Origin: a bacterium
GTDB taxonomy: Bacteria > BMS3Abin14
Reading direction: 5' to 3'
Length of the DNA stretch: 64,000 nucleotides
NCBI GenBank assembly: GCA_020350725.1
Contig: CP070719.1
Coordinates: forward strand, 2,316,516 to 2,380,515
Part shown: positions 33,908 through 42,285 of the stretch, piece by piece
Numbering within the stretch: position 1 is the first letter of the stretch
How the letters are laid out: every line of letters begins with the position of its first letter
The notes under the pieces: model-generated
The model's input: only the letters and a program-made list of their open reading frames with translations
The model's database searches: none
What the model was told of the DNA's origin: nothing
Program-made: the position numbers and the translations under genes

Positions 33908-34900
33908 TTATCCGCCCATTCTCTCCAGCCCGTAGCACGCCGCCCCGAGGAGGGCTGCCTTCTCGTTGACGATGACCTTTACCGGGATCCTGTTCACCAG
34001 GTGCGTCATCCGTCCCTTCCCCCTGAACGCCTCCAGAAAGGGGCCACCCTCGAGAGCCGGGAGGATCCGGGGCGGTATGCCCCCTCCCAGGTAAACTCCA
34101 CCCGTCGCCAGGACCTTCAGGGCCAGGTTGCTGGATTCCCTTCCCAGGAGGGACACGAAGGTCTCCAGGGTCAGGCGGCAGATCTCGCATTTATCGGGGT
34201 TCCGGAGGCCGTTTTCAATGATGACCGGATTGGCATCACCGGCCCGTTTCAGCTCTGCGGCCAGCCAGGGCGGTTCCTCCGCTGCACCGGTGTCCCTCAG
34301 GAAGGAGTAGATGTTGGTGATGCCGATACCGGAGCAGACATGCTCCCAGCTCACATGGTCGTATCTGGCCTGCAGGTACTGGAGCATGCTGACCTCCCGT
34401 GCCGTGGCAGGCGAGAAATCGGTGTGCCCTCCCTCGGAAGGGCAGGCCCGGTATCCCCTGTCTGTCCAGACGAGAAAGGCTTCTCCGAGGCCTGTTCCGG
34501 GGGCGATAATCGCCATGGCGCCGCCCCTCACGGGCCGGCCCTCGTTTAGAACGTGCAGGTCATCCGGCTCCAGGTGGGGTATCGCATAGGCGACAGCCTC
34601 GAGGTCGTTGAGAAGAAATGCGGCCTTCAGGCCGACAGCCCCGGCGAGGCTTTTCTCCTCGATGACCCAGGGGAGGTTGGTGGTGTTGACAGCACCCTCC
34701 GCGACAGGGCCGGCCACGCCGAAACTTCCGTGGCTCACCGGCTCGGTGACCGAGGACAAAAATTCGGCGACCATCGTCTCGAAGCTGCTGTAATCGGAGC
34801 TGCGGAAGGTCCTCTCCGCGACGGGCCGGAAGGGGCCGCCGTCGGGCGAAAATAGGGCCAGGAGGGTTTTGGTGCCGCCTATGTCGCCGGCCAAGAGCAT
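33908..34900 (-). CDS. glk: Glucokinase
   Basis: A 330-residue hexokinase-fold enzyme of the proteobacterial Glk family (not ROK), converting glucose plus ATP to glucose 6-phosphate in the cytoplasm. Visible: phosphate-binding MLLAGDIGGTKTLLALF, FGVAGPVAEGAVNTTNLPWVI, LLNDLEAVAYAIP with the catalytic Asp, IIAPGTGLGEAFLVW, and the PSEGGHTDFSP sugar-binding segment; adenosine-site GGVYLGGGIPPRIL near the C-terminus. The ATG at 34900 is preferred over the TTG at 34906 on Shine-Dalgarno spacing (GGGAG). It lies upstream of the MerA-like gene and downstream of the transaldolase/isomerase gene in a loose minus-strand sugar-metabolism block. Confidence 0.93.
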   Translation of the reverse strand: MLLAGDIGGTKTLLALFSPDGGPFRPVAERTFRSSDYSSFETMVAEFLSSVTEPVSHGSFGVAGPVAEGAVNTTNLPWVIEEKSLAGAVGLKAAFLLNDLEAVAYAIPHLEPDDLHVLNEGRPVRGGAMAIIAPGTGLGEAFLVWTDRGYRACPSEGGHTDFSPATAREVSMLQYLQARYDHVSWEHVCSGIGITNIYSFLRDTGAAEEPPWLAAELKRAGDANPVIIENGLRNPDKCEICRLTLETFVSLLGRESSNLALKVLATGGVYLGGGIPPRILPALEGGPFLEAFRGKGRMTHLVNRIPVKVIVNEKAALLGAACYGLERMGG

Positions 34901-35115
34901 GGACAACTCCCGGGAAAAAAGAGGCGCTGGATCAAATGAAAAATCCGAGATCTTAAATCCAAAATAAAATCTCCGGCGCTAATTGGTATGTTGAGGAAAT
35001 CATCGGCGGAACCGCTTTGCCCTTGTCCCGCTTACATGCAGGCGATGAAAACCGGAGGAAGTTCCCCGTTTCCACCTGCCATATTCCGACTCCTTCCGGC
35101 TGTCACCTCGCTCCT

Positions 35116-37914
35116 TTATTCTCTCCGCTTGACAGTTTCGGCAAGCCGCCTGATCCCGGCCCGGGCATCTCCGGTGATGTGAAACCTCGCCACCCGGCGT
35201 CCCGCATCCAGTAGCGCCCGCCTGTCTCCCATGGCCTGGGCGGCCTTGAGGACCCCGAAACTGACGGAGGATTTCTCCTCACCGGGGACATCCGGTATGG
35301 GCAGATCCAGGGCGTCCTCGGTGGTGATCTGAATAAACAGGCCCTTTCCCCCATCGCCCTTGTGAAGTTGACCCGTCGAGTGGAGAAAACGGGGGCCAAA
35401 GCCCGAGGTCGTGGCCACCTTCAGCGCATCCCGGATCCTGACTCTCAGATCTGCCAGGGCGGCCCCGTTGCCGTTCGAGGGATGAACATAGGCCTGCAGG
35501 GCGACGTAGGATCCCGGTTCTGCCTGATCCAGGAATCCGTTGACGGCCTCGTCGAGGTTTGCGGGGTTAAGATCCGAATACACCAGGATGCCGTCCTCCT
35601 CCAGGGTGGGCGGCGGTGAGGGGAGGCTTCCGGACTCGACGAATTCATCCAGCATCCTCCGGGCCTGGACCTTTGCCGATTCCACGTTGGGCTGGTCGAA
35701 GGGGTTGATCCCCATGATGGACCCGGCTACGGCAGTGGCCATCTCCCAGCGGAAGAACTCTCCGCCCAGATCATAGGCATCCTTCAGGTCGATCCGTACG
35801 AAAGGACGTCCGGAGTCGGCCAGAGACTGGACCGCCGCGACATCGGCCTCGTCCCCGGGCAGACGGAGGGTGACGAAGAACCTGTCCCCGCCGTAGACGT
35901 CCGGTTGGCCGACAGGTTCGCCGTCCACGGGAAGGATCCCTTTGCCCTCCTTTCCGGTGCTCTCGGCCACCAGCTGTTCCAGCCAGGTGCCGAAGGTGGA
36001 GATCCCCGGAGATGTGACGATGGTCAGCTTGTCCACGCCCTCCAGAGACAGCCGTCCCATGGCCGCGCCGAGCTGCCCCCCGGTGTTGTCCCCCTGGACT
36101 GGGCAGTTGGCCGCTTCGCAGTTGCAGGCCATTGTGGCCGCACGGTCCAGGAGGGTGGGGAGGTCCAGACCGAGGAGGGCGGCCGGCACGAGACCGAAAT
36201 AGGACAGAGCGGAATAGCGCCCTCCGATATTGGGGTCGTTGAGGAACGTCCGGCGAAAGCCGTGCTCCCGGGCCAGCCGTTCCAGGGAGCTGCCTGGGTC
36301 GGTAATGGCCGCGAAGTGCCGTCCCGCTTCCCTGTCCCCGACGGTCTCTCTGGCGCGATTGTAGAAATACTTGAAGAAGGACAGGGTTTCGACTGTCCCT
36401 CCCGATTTCGTGGACACGATGAAGAGGGTCCTTCTCGGGTCGTGTCGTCCGTCCATTTCCATGACCGCGGCGGGGTCGGTGCTGTCCAGGACCGACAGAT
36501 CGAGGTAGCCGTCGGACACCGGGAAGGTCTCTCCGAATACCAGTGGAGCGAGGCTGGACCCTCCCATTCCCAGGAGGAGGGCGTGGGTGTAGCCGTCCTC
36601 CCTCACCCGGGCCGCGAAATCCTGGATCTCCGGCAGGACGCCGGCCATGTTCTCCGGGCTGGCAAGCCACCCGAGCCGGTTGGTGATCTCATCCGGGGAC
36701 GGTTTCCAGACCGTGTGGTCGTGATCCCAGATTCGGGACATGATATTCCGCTCCCGTAATCCCCGTGATGCCTCTCCGACGGCCTCGGCGTAGGGGCCGG
36801 GATCGATGTCGAAGTGGACACGGTGCTCCATGAGTTCCTCCCCCTTGGCCCGAATGCTCGACATGAGGGATTGAAAGGATCTCGAAAAGAGGTCCACACC
36901 CCGGGTCAGGAGATCATCGGTAATACCATCCAGGTCGATGCCCAGTCCGGCGATTCGGTCCAGGAATCCGGCGGCGGCGTCCACACCCTCGTCGATGGTC
37001 GATTTGACCTGTCCGTGATCGAGGAAGGCATGCAGGGTGTTGGTCGGGAGAGTGTTCACGGTGTCCTTGCCAATGAGGCTGTCCACGTACAGGGTGTCCG
37101 GGTACCGGGGATTCTTGGTGCTGGTGCTGGCCCACAGCGGTCTCTGGACGCGGGCCCCCTTTGCGGCCATCTTCTCCCATCGGGGTCCGCTGAAGATCCG
37201 GCTGAACTCGGCGTAGGCGACCTTGGCATTGGCAATGGCGGTCATGCCCTGGTGTTCCGAAAAGCCCGTCTCCTGGAGGACCTCGTCGACGACGGTGTCC
37301 AGGCGGCTGACGAAGAATGAAGCCACGGAGGCCACCCCTCCGACGTCCCCTCCGGCCGAGACGATCCTCTCCAGGCCTCTGATGTAGGCTTCTGCTGCAG
37401 CCCGGTACTGGTCCAGGGAGAAGATGAGAGTGACATTGACGTTGATACCCTCACTGAGGAGGACTTCAATGGCCGGTATGCCCTTCACCGTGGCCGGGAC
37501 CTTGATCATGATGTTGGGCCGGCCGAGGGCCCTGAACAGGCGTCGCCCCTCGGCGATGGTGCTCGCGGTGTCGGTGGCCAGAAGGGGATTGACCTCGAGG
37601 CTGACGAAGCCGTCCGAGCCTCCGGTGGAGTCGAAAACAGGGCGGAGGGCGTCCCCTGCCATGGCGATGTCATCCCGGGTCAAGGTGTCGTAGATCTCCT
37701 CCACGGGCATTCCCGATCGAATCATCCGGTTCAGGTCGGCATCGTAGTCGGAGCTTCCGGCAATGGCCTTCTCGAAGATGGAGGGATTGGAGGTCATGCC
37801 GGTCAGGCCCTTATCGAGGAGATCGTTGAGTTCACCCGAGGTGATAAAGGATCGCCGGATGTAGTCGAGCCAAATGGACTGGCCCAGCTTGTGTGCCTTT
37901 TGAATGTTGTTCAT
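35116..37914 (-). CDS. Bifunctional transaldolase / glucose-6-phosphate isomerase
   Basis: A 932-residue natural fusion. Residues 1 to about 365 are transaldolase: LGQSIWLDYIRRSFI, GMTSNPSIFEKAIAGS, the Schiff-base Lys in IMIKVPATVKGIPAIEVLLSEGINVNVTLIFS, and RPLWASTSTKNPRYPDTLYV. From about 385 the phosphoglucose isomerase part follows: YTHALLLGMGGSSLAPLVFGE, TLFIVSTKSGGTVETLSFFKYFYNRA, FLNDPNIGGRYSALSYFGLVPAAL, and the C-terminal ... FGPRFLHSTGQLHKGDGGKGLFIQIT. Such Tal-Pgi fusions occur in several bacteria and join the non-oxidative pentose phosphate pathway to glycolysis. The first codons MNNIQKAHKLGQ are the usual transaldolase start. RpiB, another pentose phosphate enzyme, is encoded about 100 nt upstream on the same strand. 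Confidence 0.95.
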   Translation of the reverse strand: MNNIQKAHKLGQSIWLDYIRRSFITSGELNDLLDKGLTGMTSNPSIFEKAIAGSSDYDADLNRMIRSGMPVEEIYDTLTRDDIAMAGDALRPVFDSTGGSDGFVSLEVNPLLATDTASTIAEGRRLFRALGRPNIMIKVPATVKGIPAIEVLLSEGINVNVTLIFSLDQYRAAAEAYIRGLERIVSAGGDVGGVASVASFFVSRLDTVVDEVLQETGFSEHQGMTAIANAKVAYAEFSRIFSGPRWEKMAAKGARVQRPLWASTSTKNPRYPDTLYVDSLIGKDTVNTLPTNTLHAFLDHGQVKSTIDEGVDAAAGFLDRIAGLGIDLDGITDDLLTRGVDLFSRSFQSLMSSIRAKGEELMEHRVHFDIDPGPYAEAVGEASRGLRERNIMSRIWDHDHTVWKPSPDEITNRLGWLASPENMAGVLPEIQDFAARVREDGYTHALLLGMGGSSLAPLVFGETFPVSDGYLDLSVLDSTDPAAVMEMDGRHDPRRTLFIVSTKSGGTVETLSFFKYFYNRARETVGDREAGRHFAAITDPGSSLERLAREHGFRRTFLNDPNIGGRYSALSYFGLVPAALLGLDLPTLLDRAATMACNCEAANCPVQGDNTGGQLGAAMGRLSLEGVDKLTIVTSPGISTFGTWLEQLVAESTGKEGKGILPVDGEPVGQPDVYGGDRFFVTLRLPGDEADVAAVQSLADSGRPFVRIDLKDAYDLGGEFFRWEMATAVAGSIMGINPFDQPNVESAKVQARRMLDEFVESGSLPSPPPTLEEDGILVYSDLNPANLDEAVNGFLDQAEPGSYVALQAYVHPSNGNGAALADLRVRIRDALKVATTSGFGPRFLHSTGQLHKGDGGKGLFIQITTEDALDLPIPDVPGEEKSSVSFGVLKAAQAMGDRRALLDAGRRVARFHITGDARAGIRRLAETVKRRE

Positions 37915-38017
37915 GGAGAATTTCCTCTGGCGAGTGATCTGTGATGAGTAATTCGTGATCAGCGAACAGTTGCTTTGTCAGCTATCGAATGACAAATGAC
38001 GAATCACTGATCACTGA
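37915..38017. repeat. Family B repeat spacer between rpiB and tal-pgi
   Basis: About 100 bp of words such as GCGAGTGATCTGTGATGAGTAATTCGTGATC and CGAATCACTGATCACTGATCAC, the family B repeat in both orientations. The pairs can form a long imperfect hairpin between about 37930-37965 and 37990-38025. Confidence 0.5.
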
Positions 38018-38476
38018 TCACAGTTTTTTCATGTACAGCTCCTCGATCTCCCGCACCTTCTCCGATCGCCTGACGTGTCTCGGTTCCCCGCTGAACCGAG
38101 CCCTGAGAAAGGTTTCGGCAAGTTCACGGGCAAGTTCGGAACCGATGACCCGGGCTCCCATGACCAGGACGTTCATGTCGTCGTGTTCAACCCCCTGATG
38201 GGCTGAATAGGTGTCGTGGCACAGGCCCGCCCTTATCCCCGGGATCTTGTTGGCCGCCACTGACACCCCCACTCCGCTGCCGCAGATAAGGATCCCCCTG
38301 TCCGCCTCACCGGATGACAAAGCCTGCCCGACCCGGAGGGCGAATTCGGGATAATCCACCGGATCGTCACTTTGAGTGCCGAGATCGAGGGTCTCGTACC
38401 CCTCCCGCCTCAGAAGATCGACGATCTCCCTTTTCAGCGAAAAACCGGCGTGATCGGAGGCCACCGCTACGCGCAT
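38018..38476 (-). CDS. rpiB: Ribose-5-phosphate isomerase B
   Basis: A 152-residue RpiB/LacAB-family isomerase interconverting ribose 5-phosphate and ribulose 5-phosphate. Conserved blocks: MRVAVASDHAGFSLK, the VDYPEFALRVG stretch, active-site ILICGSGVGVSVAANKIPGIRAGLCHDTYSAHQGVEHDDMNVLVMGARVIG (with H-D and the H-N-D-A-N-x-L-equivalent EHDDMNVL). In most members the catalytic loop is CGTGIG; here it is CGSGVG. Full family length. It is upstream of the transaldolase/isomerase fusion on the same strand and forms a pentose phosphate unit with it. Confidence 0.93.
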   Translation of the reverse strand: MRVAVASDHAGFSLKREIVDLLRREGYETLDLGTQSDDPVDYPEFALRVGQALSSGEADRGILICGSGVGVSVAANKIPGIRAGLCHDTYSAHQGVEHDDMNVLVMGARVIGSELARELAETFLRARFSGEPRHVRRSEKVREIEELYMKKL

Positions 38477-38739
38477 ATGGATGTCCTCTGGAAAAAAATT
38501 CGAACCTGCGGGGTTCGACAGGGTTCCGGTTAAAGGATATTACAACATGTCCCGGCGGGCAAGGAAACAGGGGGGAAGTGATAAAAATGTTAAGACTCCG
38601 AAGCACATATTTGATAATTACAGGCCAATATTTTCCTGTCCTTGAAATGGTGTATATTAATGGGGTTGGTTGCCTGTTCGTGAAATGAATATCACGGGGA
38701 GCGGGGTCGGAAAGATCTGGTCAGGCGGGAGGTCTATCG

Positions 38740-39693
38740 ATGAATGAGTTCGAGCGCCGGATTCCGAAGAAGGGAAAGGACGGGCTCTTTGCCAGAGGTG
38801 TCGATATCATCCAGGTCAACATAGGCCTGAAATGCAACCAGGTCTGTGATCACTGCCACCTGGACGCCTCGCCGGATCGCCGGGAGGTCATGGGACGGGA
38901 GATCATGGAAAGGGTTCTCGAGATCATGGACGAGGTCCGGCCTCAAATGGTGGACCTCACAGGTGGTGCGCCCGAGCTGAATCCGGATCTGAAATGGTTC
39001 CTCTCGTCCCTGACGGAAAACGGGCTTCGGGTCCAGATCCGCACAAACCTTACTGCCCTCCTGGAGCCCGGCCTGGAGGACCTTCCCGGCTTCTTCAGGG
39101 ACCATCGGGTGGATCTCGTCGCCTCCATGCCCTGCTACCTCGAGGAGAACGTCCGCAACCAGCGGGGACCCCATGTTTACGAGAGGAGCATCGAGGCCAT
39201 CAGGATGCTGAACGGGCTGGGCTACGGGACCGCAAACGGACTTAAGCTCGATCTCGTCTACAATCCGGGAGGAGCATTCCTGCCCGGCGACCAGGACGCT
39301 CTTGAAGAGGCATACCGAAAGGAGCTCCGGCAGAGATTCGGCATCCAGTTCACCAACCTCCTCACCATCACCAATATGCCCATCGGTCGCTTCCAGGAAG
39401 GCCTTCGGAAAAAGCATAAGGACAAAAAGTACCTGGCCCTGCTGAAGGACTCATTCAACCCCGGTACGGTGGATGGTCTCATGTGCCGCAGGCAGATCAG
39501 CATCGGGTGGAACGGCGACATGTACGACTGCGACTTCAACCTTGCCCTCGATATGACTATGGACCACGGGGCCCCCGATCATGTCAGCCGTTTCGACATC
39601 GGTTCAGTGGCCGGCAGGAGGATCGTGACGGGTATCCACTGCTTCGGTTGTACGGCGGGGAGAGGATCTTCCTGCGGGGGAGCCCTGGCATAG
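38740..39693 (+). CDS. arsS: Radical SAM protein ArsS (arsenosugar biosynthesis), Cys form
   Basis: A 317-residue radical SAM enzyme of the ArsS family (TIGR04167, annotated as radical SAM (seleno)protein), proposed to build the ribosyl-arsenic bond of arsenosugars. The iron-sulfur motif is GLKCNQVCDHCHLDASP (C-x3-C-x2-C), then MVDLTGGAPELNP (GGE-like SAM motif), MPCYLEENVRNQRG, DLVYNPGG, and a Cys-rich C-terminal domain: LMCRRQISIGWNGDMYDCDFN and HCFGCTAGRGSSCGGA. In some relatives the penultimate Cys of GSSCGG is selenocysteine; here the codon is TGC, so this is the Cys form. Start ATG 38740 follows GGGAGG. The terminator-like hairpin after it separates it partly from TVP38. Together with the TIGR04282/04283-type transferase fusion 2.6 kb on, this is the rSAM/selenodomain cluster; no arsM is in the window. 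Confidence 0.88.
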   Translation: MNEFERRIPKKGKDGLFARGVDIIQVNIGLKCNQVCDHCHLDASPDRREVMGREIMERVLEIMDEVRPQMVDLTGGAPELNPDLKWFLSSLTENGLRVQIRTNLTALLEPGLEDLPGFFRDHRVDLVASMPCYLEENVRNQRGPHVYERSIEAIRMLNGLGYGTANGLKLDLVYNPGGAFLPGDQDALEEAYRKELRQRFGIQFTNLLTITNMPIGRFQEGLRKKHKDKKYLALLKDSFNPGTVDGLMCRRQISIGWNGDMYDCDFNLALDMTMDHGAPDHVSRFDIGSVAGRRIVTGIHCFGCTAGRGSSCGGALA

Positions 39694-39741
39694 ACACCCG
39701 GCAGCTCCAGGAATGATGCCCTGAAGGCTTTTGTTACAGGG

Positions 39742-39764
39742 GGGCGGTTAAGCCCTTTTTTTTT
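39742..39764 (+). terminator. Terminator-like hairpin after arsS
   Basis: GGGC (39742-39745) pairs with GCCC (39752-39755) around GGTTAA, followed by nine T (39756-39764). The stem is short, so termination is probably partial and the downstream TVP38 gene could still be read through. Confidence 0.45.
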
Positions 39765-39801
39765 CTGGTAGACTTTTCAAATATCGCACCGGGGGTAGAG
39801 C

Positions 39802-40587
39802 ATGGCCTTGAGTGCACAGAGAGGCAGCCGGGAACCGTCCGGCACCAGGTTCAGGAAGATCGTCATCCTCGGCCTCGTCGTTATTCTTCTCGGAACCCTC
39901 ATCTCCTACCGCACCTATTTCCAGGATCTCCTCCGATCGTCTCTGGTCTGGATTCAGGATCTGGGGCCCCTTGGCGCAATTGTCTTTGTCCTGATCTACA
40001 TCCTCGCCACCATCTTTTTCCTCCCCGGTTCCATCCTCACCCTCGGTGCGGGGTTCGTGTACGGGCTGATCAAAGGTTTCGTCATCGTGTCCATAGCCTC
40101 TACCCTGGGGGCAACCGGAGCCTTTCTCGTGGGACGGTACCTGGCACGAGGCTGGGTGGCCCGAAAGGTCGAGGGCAATACCAGGTTCAAGGCCATCGAC
40201 GAGGCGGTGGGTCATGCCGGCTGGAGGATCGTCGGTCTCACCAGACTGTCCCCGGTTTTCCCTTTCAATATGCTCAACTACGCCTATGGTCTGACCAAGG
40301 TCACCTTGAGGGAGTACTTCCTCGCCTCGTGGATCGGCATGATGCCCGGTACGATCATGTACGTTTATTTCGGCACCGTTGCCGGCAGCCTGGCGACTCT
40401 GGGGTCGGATCAAGGCGATCAAACCCCGGCTCAGCTGGGGATCAAGATCGTGGGGTTGATCGCCACGGTCATTGTGACCGTTTACATCACCAGGATCGCT
40501 AAAAGAGCCCTGGCGGCCCGGGTCGAGGGGGTTGCGGACGAACCCTCCGGCCGGGGCGGTACAGAAGAGGGGACCCATCGTGAATGA
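39802..40587 (+). CDS. TVP38/TMEM64 (DedA-like) membrane protein
   Basis: A 261-residue integral membrane protein of the TVP38/TMEM64 (VTT/SNARE-associated) family. It has an N-terminal helix (IVILGLVVILLGTLISY), the reentrant family core FFLPGSILTLGAGFVYGLIKGFVIVSIASTLGATGAFLVGRYLARGW, and the second half-hairpin LTRLSPVFPFNMLNYAYGLTKVTLREYFLASWIGMMPGTIMYVYFGT. Relatives are thought to move lipids or support proton-coupled transport; the role here is unknown. Its last 8 nt overlap the GTG start of the MerA-like gene. TVP38 genes are repeatedly found paired or even fused with mercuric reductase-like genes, so this pair is probably functional. Confidence 0.9.
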   Translation: MALSAQRGSREPSGTRFRKIVILGLVVILLGTLISYRTYFQDLLRSSLVWIQDLGPLGAIVFVLIYILATIFFLPGSILTLGAGFVYGLIKGFVIVSIASTLGATGAFLVGRYLARGWVARKVEGNTRFKAIDEAVGHAGWRIVGLTRLSPVFPFNMLNYAYGLTKVTLREYFLASWIGMMPGTIMYVYFGTVAGSLATLGSDQGDQTPAQLGIKIVGLIATVIVTVYITRIAKRALAARVEGVADEPSGRGGTEEGTHRE

Positions 40588-42112
40588 TAAGGTCAATATC
40601 CTGCCCGAGGATCCATACAACCGAGAACTTGCCTCAAACGTCCACCCTCCGGACTGGGTGAACCCGGAACCGGCCCGTGTCTACAACATGGTCGTCATCG
40701 GAGCTGGGACGGCCGGTCTGGTAACGGCCGCCGTCGCGGCCGGTCTGGGTGGAAAGGTCGCCCTGGTCGAGAGACACCTTCTGGGTGGGGACTGTCTGAA
40801 CGTGGGATGTGTCCCGTCAAAGTGCATCATCAGGTCCTCGCGGGCGGCCTTCGACGTCGGGGATGCGCACCGGTTCGGCATCAGTGTGCCCGAAGGCGCC
40901 GAAGTGGACTTTCCGGCCGTTATGGAGAGGATGCGGCGCATCCGGTCCGTGATCAGTGAAAACGACTCGGCCCGGCGGTACAGCGAGGATCTGGGAGTGG
41001 ACGTCTTCATCGGCAGTGGTGTGTTCACCGGCCCCGACAGTGTGGAGGTGGACGGTAAGACCCTCCGGTTCAAACGGGCGGCCATCACCACCGGGGCCAG
41101 GGCCTTCGAACTGCCCATCGACGGTCTCGCCGAAGCGGGGTACCTCACCAACGAGACGGTTTTTTCCCTGACCGAAAGGCCGGACCGGCTGGCCGTCATC
41201 GGAGCCGGCCCCCTGGGGTGCGAACTGGCCCAGACCTTCCAGCGGCTCGGAAGCGAGGTCACCCTCCTCGAGGCGGGCCCTCAGATCCTGTCCCGTGAGG
41301 ACCGTGACGCCGCCAGGGTGGTAGAGGAATCCATGATCAGAGACGGTGTCGAACTGGTACTGTCCTGCAGCATCAGCCGGGTCGAGAGGGCTCATGAGGG
41401 CAAGGTCATCCACCTCGAGTGCGACGGCGAGATGAAACGGATCGTCGTCGACGACATCCTCATCGGCGTGGGAAGGGTCCCCAATGTGGACGGCCTCAAT
41501 CTCGAGGCGGCCGGGGTCCGTTACGATGCCAGGAAAGGGGTCGAGGTCGACGACAGGCTTCGGACCTCCAACCCGAGGATCTATGCCGCCGGGGATATCT
41601 GCTTCCCCTACAAATTCACCCACACGGCCGATGCGACAGCGCGCATTGTCATTCAGAACGCCCTTTTCTGGGGGCGGAAAAAAGCGAGTGCCCTGACCAT
41701 CCCCTGGTGCACCTACACCGATCCCGAGATCGCCCATGTCGGCATGTACGAGAGAGATGCCGCCGAAAAAGGGATCCCCGTGGACACCTTCACCATCGGT
41801 ATGGACGATGTGGATCGGGCTCTTGCCGACGGTGAGGAGGAGGGGATGGTGCGCATCCACGTCAGGAAGGGGACCGACACGATCCTGGGTGCCACCATCG
41901 TTGCCCGCCACGCCGGCGAGATGATCAGCGAGGTCAGCGTGGCCATGCAGGCCAAGATCGGCCTGGGAGCCCTCTCCTCGGTCATCCATCCCTATCCCAC
42001 CCAGGCCGAGGCGATCCGCCGGGCGGCCGACGCGTACAATCGCACCCGGCTGACCCCGAGGGTGAAGGGGATCTTTGAAAGGATCCTGCGGTGGCGGAGG
42101 GGTGGGGATTAG
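40580..42112 (+). CDS. Mercuric reductase-like FAD disulfide oxidoreductase
   Basis: A 510-residue flavin disulfide reductase with a 35-residue leader (NDKVNILPEDPYNRELASNVHPPDW) before the FAD site VVIGAGTAGLVTAAVAAGLG. Redox disulfide GGDCLNVGCVPSKCI (C-x4-C, with an extra Cys just after), NAD(P) motif VIGAGPLGCELAQTFQRLG, FAD contact IYAAGDICFPYKFTHTAD, and the C-terminal IHPYPTQAEAIRRAADAYNR with the dyad His. The leader and SKCI form are typical of the TVP38-associated group rather than of true MerA, which has a C-terminal CC pair absent here. GTG 40580 follows GAGGGGAC and overlaps the TVP38 stop. A second, shorter paralogue is at 32.4 kb. Substrate not known. Confidence 0.88.
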   Translation: MNDKVNILPEDPYNRELASNVHPPDWVNPEPARVYNMVVIGAGTAGLVTAAVAAGLGGKVALVERHLLGGDCLNVGCVPSKCIIRSSRAAFDVGDAHRFGISVPEGAEVDFPAVMERMRRIRSVISENDSARRYSEDLGVDVFIGSGVFTGPDSVEVDGKTLRFKRAAITTGARAFELPIDGLAEAGYLTNETVFSLTERPDRLAVIGAGPLGCELAQTFQRLGSEVTLLEAGPQILSREDRDAARVVEESMIRDGVELVLSCSISRVERAHEGKVIHLECDGEMKRIVVDDILIGVGRVPNVDGLNLEAAGVRYDARKGVEVDDRLRTSNPRIYAAGDICFPYKFTHTADATARIVIQNALFWGRKKASALTIPWCTYTDPEIAHVGMYERDAAEKGIPVDTFTIGMDDVDRALADGEEEGMVRIHVRKGTDTILGATIVARHAGEMISEVSVAMQAKIGLGALSSVIHPYPTQAEAIRRAADAYNRTRLTPRVKGIFERILRWRRGGD

Positions 42113-42285
42113 GGGACGCAGAGTTCCAAATCCGAGGGGGCGATCGGGAGATAGGGCGATGGGGAGAAAGGGAGCGAACCATACGAATATTCGCCCATAC
42201 GCCCACTCACCCCATCTCCCATTCCATGACATCCACACTTGAAAAAATTGGCTATCAAACACGGATAACCGATCACTGATTACCG
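42113..42285. repeat. Repeat words between the reductase and transferase genes
   Basis: GGGGCGATCGGGAGATAGGGCGATGGGGAG (about 42135-42165), its approximate complement CGCCCATACGCCCACTCACCCCATCTCCC (about 42192-42222), and family B words (CGGATAACCGATCACTGATTACCGATGAC, about 42261-42290). The first two can pair as a long imperfect hairpin. Confidence 0.45.

Noticed and set aside
39655-39690. ArsS as a second selenoprotein (GSSUGG)
   Set aside because: The codon at this position reads TGC (Cys); no in-frame TGA occurs before the normal stop.
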